Source of the DNA: Candidatus Woesearchaeota archaeon
Lineage (GTDB): Archaea; Nanobdellota; Nanobdellia; Woesearchaeales; GW2011-AR9
Length of the DNA stretch: 64,000 nt
Direction of reading: 5' to 3'
Assembly (NCBI GenBank): GCA_018676855.1
Contig: JABHDY010000003.1
Coordinates: 212,136 to 276,135 of the forward strand
Position numbers and translations under genes: made by a program. Below the pieces are notes generated by a model. It worked only from the letters and a program-made list of their open reading frames with translations, was not told the DNA's origin and did not search any database. Shown here in pieces: positions 35,498-42,451 of this stretch (position 1 is the stretch's first letter; every line of letters begins with the position of its first letter).

Positions 35498-36883
35498 TTA
35501 TTGTAATATAATTGGTTTAACGGTTATTGTATCAGGAATTGGTACGTCAAGTAATTGTAATACTGTTGGTGCTACTTGCCGAATATCAATGTCTGCAATA
35601 CGTTCTTGTTTTTGTACAGTATCTCCCGCAATGATAAATATGCCCTGACGTGCATGACCAGCACTATCAGCTCCAACAGCCGTTTGCCACGAATATAATC
35701 CCTCCTGACCTAAATCAGGATTTGATGCCCATCGTAAATCGTCAAAATAGACAGTAATGTCAGGACATTCAGGATGGTCAGGGTTATTGTACACTTCTTT
35801 TGTATAGACTTTTGTGTCAAGAAGATTGCCCGTATCGTCAGGAATAGATTTCAATTCTTCTACTAATTTTTCTTGAAATTGTTGATACTCTTCATCGAGA
35901 ACATTTTTATTCAAGAAGATTCGTGCATTGTACGCACCAGCACCAAACGCTTTACTCTTAGACAAGTCAACATATTCAAATTTGAACCTTACTTTTCCCT
36001 CTTTAATTGTATTCTTTGCATCATCAGTAAGGACAAGATATCCTTTGTCAATAAGCCAATTATTAATGTTAATTTTCCCTTTTTGTCCAACCATTCCATG
36101 ATCAGATACAACTATAGTAGTTGTTCCTTCAGGAAGTAGTGTGATTAATTCTGCTAACTTGGTATCAAGATATTTATAATAATTCTTTAACGCATCTTTG
36201 TATAGTGAATCTTTGATAAATTTTCGATGACCTTCATCAAAATGGTGCCATAACATATGTTGTAACCTATCAGTTCCAATCATAACAGAATGAAAAAAGT
36301 CCCATTCGTTATTAATAAGAAAATCTTTCAATAATGTTAATTGCATGTCTGTCATTGTATACACACGTTTAATTAATTCACCGGTGTCAAGCGCTTTATG
36401 TCTTCCTAATCCAACAGCAACATCAAAAAACATGTCAGGATGGTCAAACTGTTTGATTTTATCTGTAATATCTTGAGAAGATGTACTTTTGCTATCAGGG
36501 CCAAGAGCAAGGAAACCAGAGACCATAACTCCGTTGATTGGCGTAACAGGATATGTTAACGGATTGTACAAGACAATACTTTTCTTTCCATGCTGAGTAA
36601 GAATGTCCCAAACTCTATCACATTGAATTGTGTTTGAGTTTACAATTTGTGTTTGACCATCTTTATCTTTATAGGTAAAACTAAAAACTCCCAATTCACT
36701 TGTATCTCTTCCAGACATCATAGAATTCCATGCAGTAATGGTTGATGGTGGAATGGTACTATTTAATTTTGCAGATATGCCTGTAGTAATAAGTCGTTTA
36801 ATTGTTGGCAAATCATCTAACCATTCATCAAATAATAAACGTGGTGCAGCACCATCAATTCCAAACACAAACACTTTTGACAT
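35498..36883 (-). CDS. Alkaline-phosphatase-superfamily phosphodiesterase (paralogue)
   Basis: The product is 461 aa, soluble. Motifs are FGIDGAAPRLL (first metal Asp), PPSTITAWNSMMSGRD (Thr nucleophile near 47), VSDHGMVGQKG near 260, and SAGHARQGIFIIAG with VAPTVLQLLDVPIP at the C terminus. It is closer than the 29.5-kb copy to phosphoglycerate-mutase-like and nucleotide-pyrophosphatase-like members. The gene upstream on the same strand encodes a small protein with a tail resembling those at the ends of this enzyme family. Confidence 0.85.
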   Translation of the reverse strand: MSKVFVFGIDGAAPRLLFDEWLDDLPTIKRLITTGISAKLNSTIPPSTITAWNSMMSGRDTSELGVFSFTYKDKDGQTQIVNSNTIQCDRVWDILTQHGKKSIVLYNPLTYPVTPINGVMVSGFLALGPDSKSTSSQDITDKIKQFDHPDMFFDVAVGLGRHKALDTGELIKRVYTMTDMQLTLLKDFLINNEWDFFHSVMIGTDRLQHMLWHHFDEGHRKFIKDSLYKDALKNYYKYLDTKLAELITLLPEGTTTIVVSDHGMVGQKGKININNWLIDKGYLVLTDDAKNTIKEGKVRFKFEYVDLSKSKAFGAGAYNARIFLNKNVLDEEYQQFQEKLVEELKSIPDDTGNLLDTKVYTKEVYNNPDHPECPDITVYFDDLRWASNPDLGQEGLYSWQTAVGADSAGHARQGIFIIAGDTVQKQERIADIDIRQVAPTVLQLLDVPIPDTITVKPIILQ

Positions 36884-36911
36884 TTTTAATTATATAATTA
36901 TAATACAAGAT

Positions 36912-37169
36912 TTAATCGAGATATCCTAAACTTTCTAACCGTTTAAGTCGTTCTTGTACTTGCTCTTGCGAGGGAGCTGGATCTTCTTCAGGAACTTTGC
37001 TTTCAGGTTGATCTTGTTCTTCAACATTTGAAAGAACTTCTTGAAGAACGTATGAAACATAACTTGATGCATCAAAATCCGTATTTTCTATCCTCTTTTC
37101 AATTATCTGTGCTATCTCGTGCGGTATCTTGACCGTAAGTGTATTTTCTTTAACAATATCGTCTGACAT
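36912..37169 (-). CDS. Small RHH-like protein with 'LKRLESLGYLD' tail
   Basis: The product is 85 aa from ATG 37169, chosen because GGAGG lies about 10 nt upstream (inside the longer track ORF, whose ATG precedes that site). The N-terminal half (LTVKIPHEIAQIIEKRIENTDFDASSYVSYVLQEVL) has the strand-helix-helix pattern of ribbon-helix-helix regulators. An acidic Pro/Glu/Gln linker follows, then ERLKRLESLGYLD. That ending resembles C-terminal tails of sulfatase and phosphodiesterase proteins. It is 28 nt upstream of such a gene on the same strand. Confidence 0.6.
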   Translation of the reverse strand: MSDDIVKENTLTVKIPHEIAQIIEKRIENTDFDASSYVSYVLQEVLSNVEEQDQPESKVPEEDPAPSQEQVQERLKRLESLGYLD

Positions 37170-37330
37170 CTTCTGTTCCTCCATATACTCTTCAAAATCC
37201 CATAACCTTTTATTAAGTTAATGAATTAATGGTCATGAGACACGTACAATTAGCTCTAAATTGGGTCTCTCTTTCAGAACATTTAAAAAAGGGAAAAGAA
37301 CATGAAGAACGTGAAAAATGGTGAAAACAG

Positions 37331-38755
37331 ATGATAGAAATTAATTCATTTCTTGTTATGAACAATTTTTCCATTAAAGATACAATGCGTATCATTGGAA
37401 ATAATGGGTTAGGAATAGCATTCGTGACAAATAATGAAGGAACATTATTGGGAACTGTTACTGATGGCGATATACGAAAAGCGTTAGGAAACGGTACAAG
37501 TATCAGTACTGATGTTGAACAAATTATGAATACAAATCCGATAACCGTTCAAGAAGAATTTACGTCACACGATTTGAAGAATAACGTTCATCAAAGAATT
37601 AAAGGATTCTCACGATATTATACATTAAAAGTTCCAGTCGTAGATAATAACAAAAAAGTTGTCAATATTGTTATGTATAACCTTCACGATAATACGTACG
37701 AACTTTTGAAAGAATTTAACTCGCATCAAACAAAAGATGTTAAGAAAGTTCTTGTTGTTGGCGGAGCAGGATATATCGGTTCAACGCTATGTCATCAACT
37801 TATTGAGAAGGGATACGATGTTCGTGTGCTTGATAAAATGACGTTTGGCCATGGTTCCATTTCAGAATTACAAAAATTGCCTAACTTTGAATTACTTGAA
37901 GGAGATTTACGTAACATTACAACTATAACGTCTGCTTTAGAAAATATTGATGCAGTTATTCTGTTAGCAGGAATTGTTGGCGATCCAGCAAGTTCAAAAA
38001 TTCCAAAAGAAACTATTGAAACAAATTATTTTGCAACACTTGCATTAGCGAACGCATGTAAATATTATCAAATTAACAGGTTTGTATTTGCGTCAACATG
38101 TAGTGTCTATGGATCAAGTTCAGGTATTGTAACGGAAGAAGATGCATTGAACCCATTATCGTTATATGCTCGGTCAAAGATTGATTCTGAACAAAGTATT
38201 CTTAATCTTAAAGATACAAACTTTGCACCAACTATGTTACGAATGGCAACAGTGTACGGTCTTTCACGACGAATGAGGTTCGACCTTGTTGTTAACATTT
38301 TTGCGTTAAAAGCGGCAACGGGCGATACAATTTCAATTTTTGGTGGCGATCAATGGCGACCATTTGTTCACGTGGAAGATGCAGCATCAGCATACATTAA
38401 ATGTTTAGAAGCGCCATTAAAAGATATTGCAGGTGAAACGTTTAACATTGGAGCAGAAAATTATACAATTAATCAATTGGGAGAATTTGCGAAAGAATTA
38501 TTTCCTGAAGCAACAATAGAAAAAACTGATAAGCAAGTTATTAAGGGAGCGTTAGACTCACGAGATTATAAAGTATCGTTTGCAAAAGCAAAACGTATTA
38601 TTAAGTTTGAACCACAACGTACCGTTAAGAAAGCGATGTTAGACATAAAAAACGCTATCGAACAAGGATCTCTTGACAATTTTAACGATAAAGCGTATTA
38701 TAATGTTGAAATGGCAGAGAAAAAAAGTGTGCCAGATAATTCAAAGGAGATATAA
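37331..38755 (+). CDS. CBS-pair domain fused to an NAD-dependent sugar epimerase/dehydratase (SDR)
   Basis: The product is 474 aa. Residues 1-125 are a CBS pair (GIAFVTNNEGTLLGTVTDGDIRKAL, PVVDNNKKVVNIV). Residues about 135-450 are an extended SDR with VVGGAGYIGSTL (NAD binding), a Ser/Tyr/Lys active site (STCSVYG, LYARSK) and FVHVEDAASAYIKCL. The SDR part probably epimerises or dehydrates a nucleotide sugar. The CBS pair likely senses adenosine nucleotides. A GGTGA site ends 6 nt before ATG 37331. The CBS pair resembles those usually attached to sugar nucleotidyltransferases in nonulosonate clusters. Confidence 0.85.
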   Translation: MIEINSFLVMNNFSIKDTMRIIGNNGLGIAFVTNNEGTLLGTVTDGDIRKALGNGTSISTDVEQIMNTNPITVQEEFTSHDLKNNVHQRIKGFSRYYTLKVPVVDNNKKVVNIVMYNLHDNTYELLKEFNSHQTKDVKKVLVVGGAGYIGSTLCHQLIEKGYDVRVLDKMTFGHGSISELQKLPNFELLEGDLRNITTITSALENIDAVILLAGIVGDPASSKIPKETIETNYFATLALANACKYYQINRFVFASTCSVYGSSSGIVTEEDALNPLSLYARSKIDSEQSILNLKDTNFAPTMLRMATVYGLSRRMRFDLVVNIFALKAATGDTISIFGGDQWRPFVHVEDAASAYIKCLEAPLKDIAGETFNIGAENYTINQLGEFAKELFPEATIEKTDKQVIKGALDSRDYKVSFAKAKRIIKFEPQRTVKKAMLDIKNAIEQGSLDNFNDKAYYNVEMAEKKSVPDNSKEI

Positions 38756-38757
38756 CA

Positions 38758-39273
38758 ATGATAATTTGGATAACTGGCATGTCAGCATCGGGAAAAACTG
38801 CAATAGCAAACGAATTATACCCATTACTTAAAAACAAACATAAACATACAATTCTTCTTGACGGCGACGTTTTTAGGGATATGCATAAAAATGATGTTGA
38901 CCATTCAATGGAAGGACGAAAAAAAAACGGTGACAGAATTTGTCAGATGTGTAAGTTCTTAGACAAACAAGAAATTAACGTTATTTGTGCGTCCCTTGCT
39001 CCGTTTCACGAGATTAGAGAATGGAACAAAGCTAATTATAATAAATATTTTGAAGTTTTTTTAGATGTACCACTTAACGTTCTTGTACAACGAGATCCTA
39101 AAGGATTGTACAAAATGGCACTTAATGGAGAAATGAAAAATATGGTTGGAATAGATTTACCATTTCCACCACCACGAAATCCAGATTTAGTAATTAATAA
39201 TATTGGTGATAGGACGCCAAAATCTATTGCAGAAGAAATATTTTCTACTGTCGAACCTAATTTAGAAAACTAA
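38758..39273 (+). CDS. cysC: Adenylylsulfate kinase-like protein
   Basis: The product is 171 aa. It has the P-loop GMSASGKT, LDGDVFRDMH (family DGDxxR), GRKKNGDRI and the highly typical RDPKGLYKMALNGEMKNMVGID.PF.PP segment of APS kinases. APS kinase makes PAPS, the sulfate donor. Relatives in capsule clusters can instead phosphorylate other nucleotide-linked substrates, such as CDP-phosphoramidate in Campylobacter. Two sulfotransferase-like genes nearby favour PAPS, but no ATP sulfurylase is in the window. GGAGAT precedes the ATG by 6 nt. Its last 4 nt overlap the convergent gene. Confidence 0.8.
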   Translation: MIIWITGMSASGKTAIANELYPLLKNKHKHTILLDGDVFRDMHKNDVDHSMEGRKKNGDRICQMCKFLDKQEINVICASLAPFHEIREWNKANYNKYFEVFLDVPLNVLVQRDPKGLYKMALNGEMKNMVGIDLPFPPPRNPDLVINNIGDRTPKSIAEEIFSTVEPNLEN

Positions 39274-40283
39274 CCATAAATATGTTTAATTCTTTTCTCA
39301 TACTCTTCTACAAGATCTTCCATGATTGAAATACATTCTGGAGATGCTTTTGACCGAATGTCTTGTTCTTTCTTCTCTCTATCTTCAGGTTTGATAATTC
39401 GTGGGATTCTCCCCTTTGTCAATGCTTTGCGTAATGATCCTGTTCTTGTTCGTCCAATAAAATTTTCCATTTTAACAACGTCTGGTTCAGGATTCGTTGC
39501 AAATGTATCAAATCCAATAAATAACACTTGTTTCTTCTGTTCATCTGAAAGACTCTCATAACCTTCCCACATTCTTTGTAATCGTACAGCACACATTTTA
39601 ATAACCTTATCAGTTGGAGATTTACATGCCAGGTATTCTTCTTCCCAGCCGTAACAGTACCATGGAACAAGTTTTTTTCCGTGAAGAATGTTTAATGAAA
39701 ATATTCGTGGATCGTCGGCTTCTCTTTTTCCATATCCTCTTCGACAGTTGCCAAAAATTGAATCGATTGGATGCCGTAACATTTCTATGATACGTAAACT
39801 TTTACCGAACGCGTCAAAGTAAATACTATTAATGCCAAGTATGTCATGTGTTTGAACTTGAAATATTGGTTTTTCTTTTAGAATTTTTTCAACAACAACG
39901 TCTCCCTCAGGAGCAAATAATCGTTTGAGGTATTTGAAAGGTTTTATTTGGTTAAACACACCAGAGTTGTCACTTTTTCTAAAATTGATACTTCGAGATA
40001 TCATTGATTCGTACAACTTTGTTTCCATTTCTAAACGAAGGCAGGCAACTGCTGCATCTCGTGTAATTTTTTTTAGTTTGTATAACCGTGGTATTCTATC
40101 AAAATTAGTTTCTATCCGGTGTAGTTCAACATTTTCAAGACTTGTTAAAATGGGACTTAACATCGTTTTTCCAGTCCGCGTAATACCATCTATTAACACA
40201 ACGGGTTGTGTGTAAAAATTCTGTCTGTAGAGTTTTACTCGTTTTGTATCTGGTTCTTTTGATGTTGTTTTCGATATTGTCAT
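39270..40283 (-). CDS. Sulfotransferase-like P-loop protein
   Basis: The product is 337 aa. The N-terminal VLIDGITRTGKTMLSPIL is a P-loop corresponding to the 5'-phosphosulfate-binding loop, and RIIEMLRHPIDSIFG near residue 185 matches the R-xP-x-D of the 3'-phosphate-binding motif. The C terminus (EQDIRSKASPECISIMEDLVEEYEKRI) is shared with the paralogue at 53 kb. It may sulfate the glycan with PAPS. A GxxxxGKT loop also fits a kinase, so the class is likely, not certain. It is the last gene of the minus-strand operon. Confidence 0.65.
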   Translation of the reverse strand: MTISKTTSKEPDTKRVKLYRQNFYTQPVVLIDGITRTGKTMLSPILTSLENVELHRIETNFDRIPRLYKLKKITRDAAVACLRLEMETKLYESMISRSINFRKSDNSGVFNQIKPFKYLKRLFAPEGDVVVEKILKEKPIFQVQTHDILGINSIYFDAFGKSLRIIEMLRHPIDSIFGNCRRGYGKREADDPRIFSLNILHGKKLVPWYCYGWEEEYLACKSPTDKVIKMCAVRLQRMWEGYESLSDEQKKQVLFIGFDTFATNPEPDVVKMENFIGRTRTGSLRKALTKGRIPRIIKPEDREKKEQDIRSKASPECISIMEDLVEEYEKRIKHIYG

Positions 40284-40319
40284 GTTATTTATTTATTAGT
40301 TTATTAGTTTATTTATTTA
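40284..40319. repeat. AT-rich low-complexity repeat (TTTATT units)
   Basis: Successive TTTATT/TTTATTAG units fill the short spacer between the PseI stop and the sulfotransferase start and run into the last codons of PseI. It may be a slippage-prone tract; no ribosome binding site is visible in it. Confidence 0.4.
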
Positions 40320-41361
40320 CCAATTCCCAATTCAGTGGCGTTCCTTTCGTTACGTCTTGTGTAAACGTTTTACCAAGAATTTCTGGAAGATGTTGAGGAT
40401 GTAATCCCTGGCCAGGCCGAATGGACCGAACATTTTCTTCTGTAATAATTTCTCCCTCAGAAACGTCCTTAACAATGAATAATGAACGTAAGAAAATTCG
40501 TTCTGTTTGCATTTTGTCTGTTAATTTGTACGTTCTTTCACCTAACGCTTTCTCTACGTCACGAACAGCATTGACCATAGTTTTAAATTCAGTATAATCT
40601 AACGAAAATGCAGAGTCTGGACTTTCCATTTCTTTATTGAGGATGAAATGTTTCTCAACAACCTTCGCGCCAAGAGGAATGGATGCAATGGGAACAGTTG
40701 TACCCAAAGAATGATCGGAGACTCCAAGTATAACATCGAACAGTTCTGCTAAATGTTCCATTGACCGTAAATGAACATCTTCAAGAGGTGTCGGATATGC
40801 AGACACACATTTTAAAAGAATGATTTGATCATTACCAACCCTCTTGCATGCGTTAAGTGCTTTTTCAATATCGTCTAATGTTGCTGCACCCGTTGCAATA
40901 ATCATCGGTTTTCCTTTTGATGCCATATATTCAATCAATGGAATGTCGGTTATCTCTAACGATGCAAGTTTGTACGCAGGAACATTCATTTTTTCTAAAA
41001 AGTCAACTGCAGTTTTATCAAACGGTGATGAGAAACAAATTAATCCTATACTTTCTGCATACTCCTTAAGTTTAGGTTGCCAGTCCCATGGTGTGTACGC
41101 TTTCTGAAACAAACTGTACAATGTTTCTCCATCCCATAACGTCCCATGTTTAATTTTAAAATACCCTTTATCAGAATTCATAGTAAGGGTATCTGCTGTG
41201 TACGTCTGAAATTTAATAGCGTCTGCTCCCGCGTCCTTTGCTGCTTTAATTGTCCTCATTGCAAGGTCATAGTCTTGGTTATGATTAGCAGATAATTCAG
41301 CAATGATAAATGCTGGCTGTCCTTCACCAATTTCACGTCTTGCAATGGTAACTTTTTTCAT
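40309..41361 (-). CDS. pseI: Pseudaminic acid synthase-type NeuB enzyme
   Basis: The product is 350 aa, full length. The TIM barrel begins FIIAELSANHNQDYDLAMRTIKAAKDAGADAIKFQTYTADT, characteristic of PseI rather than NeuB or LegI. The C-terminal 60 aa are a SAF/antifreeze-like domain (RSLFIVKDVSEGEIITEENVRSIRPGQGLHP). The enzyme condenses PEP with a 6-deoxy-diacetamido-hexose to make a nine-carbon sugar. It lies 4 nt after the GAPDH-like gene and is the central marker for the nonulosonate pathway here. Confidence 0.92.
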   Translation of the reverse strand: MKKVTIARREIGEGQPAFIIAELSANHNQDYDLAMRTIKAAKDAGADAIKFQTYTADTLTMNSDKGYFKIKHGTLWDGETLYSLFQKAYTPWDWQPKLKEYAESIGLICFSSPFDKTAVDFLEKMNVPAYKLASLEITDIPLIEYMASKGKPMIIATGAATLDDIEKALNACKRVGNDQIILLKCVSAYPTPLEDVHLRSMEHLAELFDVILGVSDHSLGTTVPIASIPLGAKVVEKHFILNKEMESPDSAFSLDYTEFKTMVNAVRDVEKALGERTYKLTDKMQTERIFLRSLFIVKDVSEGEIITEENVRSIRPGQGLHPQHLPEILGKTFTQDVTKGTPLNWELVNK

Positions 41362-41365
41362 GTTC

Positions 41366-42430
41366 TTATTTTCCTCTCGAGATACGCTCTGCCGCCATAT
41401 GGTTTACCAAATCATAGAACCTGTTCGTCGAAGCCTCGTTATCAAAGTATCCAGGAAGATGAACATCATTTCCTCGAACTTGAATAGTATCTTCAGTAAA
41501 AACTGTTGAACTTGGTGTACAAAGATACCTATTTGAATCTCCAACATCAACTTCTTCAATCCCATATAATCCTTGAAGCTGTCCACCATGCACTGCATTT
41601 CTTAATGCTCCAATAAACGCATTACGATCAACTGGGTCTTTCAAGCCGAATCGGAACTTTATAGCCGAGACATTTGTCATTGGGCAAACAACATAATCAA
41701 CAAGAAATCTATCTGGAGCAAGGAAAGATAACAAGTTTGGTGCTACCACTTCAAGTGTACACTCTTTTCTATACAGAACCTGATTTTTTGGATCTTGTAA
41801 TTTATATTCAGGCATGTTATGAGCAACACTAACATCTGCATCCTCAACACCAAATGTATCATTCATCCATTTGGCTAATGGAACAAACGCGTTTACAGTA
41901 CAAGAACCATACGACGTCACCAAATCTGTATCAAGATTAAAGTCTTTATGATTAAATCCAAATACTAATGTTTTATCTGCCTGAGGAGCAGTTGCAGAGA
42001 TAACTAAGTGTTTAGTTCTTCCTGTAAGAAATTTGTGTCGTGCTTCATCTGAATATTCAGCATGTCCACCTGAACATTCAAACACCATGTCTGGCTGACC
42101 AATCCATGGAATTTCATCAAGAGATTTTGCACCAGTTCTTGTAAATAAGATTTGTCTGTTACTTGTTCCATGAGGTGTTGAGATGAGAAGTCTGTCCCCT
42201 TCAACTTTAAATTTGTATTGAAAGAAATTAACAGCAGGATCTTTTTTAATCATTCTTGCCGCATCATCAATAGTGAGAACCGGATCATTAATATATTGTA
42301 TATCAAAAAATGCACTGTCTCGACGGTCAAGCCAATGTTTCAACATGTGTAATCCAAATCGTCCAAAGCCATTCATACCTGCTACTAATTTTCCTTCTAA
42401 TCCCGTTGTTGGGTTTTCTGTATCTGTCAT
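41366..42430 (-). CDS. GAPDH-like phosphorylating dehydrogenase homologue
   Basis: The product is 354 aa. The Rossmann start is MNGFGRFGLHMLKHW, and the catalytic-Cys loop SYGSCTVNAFVPLAKWM matches GAPDH SCTTNC..P with the second Cys replaced by Ala. An AHNMPEYKLQD segment may hold the partner His. This is the bacterial-type fold, not the archaeal type II GAPDH. GGAGGAGAT precedes the ATG. Being inside the nonulosonate operon suggests it oxidises a phosphorylated sugar or aldehyde for that pathway rather than serving glycolysis (inference). Confidence 0.75.
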   Translation of the reverse strand: MTDTENPTTGLEGKLVAGMNGFGRFGLHMLKHWLDRRDSAFFDIQYINDPVLTIDDAARMIKKDPAVNFFQYKFKVEGDRLLISTPHGTSNRQILFTRTGAKSLDEIPWIGQPDMVFECSGGHAEYSDEARHKFLTGRTKHLVISATAPQADKTLVFGFNHKDFNLDTDLVTSYGSCTVNAFVPLAKWMNDTFGVEDADVSVAHNMPEYKLQDPKNQVLYRKECTLEVVAPNLLSFLAPDRFLVDYVVCPMTNVSAIKFRFGLKDPVDRNAFIGALRNAVHGGQLQGLYGIEEVDVGDSNRYLCTPSSTVFTEDTIQVRGNDVHLPGYFDNEASTNRFYDLVNHMAAERISRGK

Positions 42431-42451
42431 AATATCTCCTCCAGGGTATAA

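Noticed and set aside
37331-38755. CBS-SDR protein as the missing PseB
   Set aside because: Its Gly-rich GGAGYIGS and YARSK pattern is that of ordinary extended SDR epimerases, not the inverting 4,6-dehydratase group.
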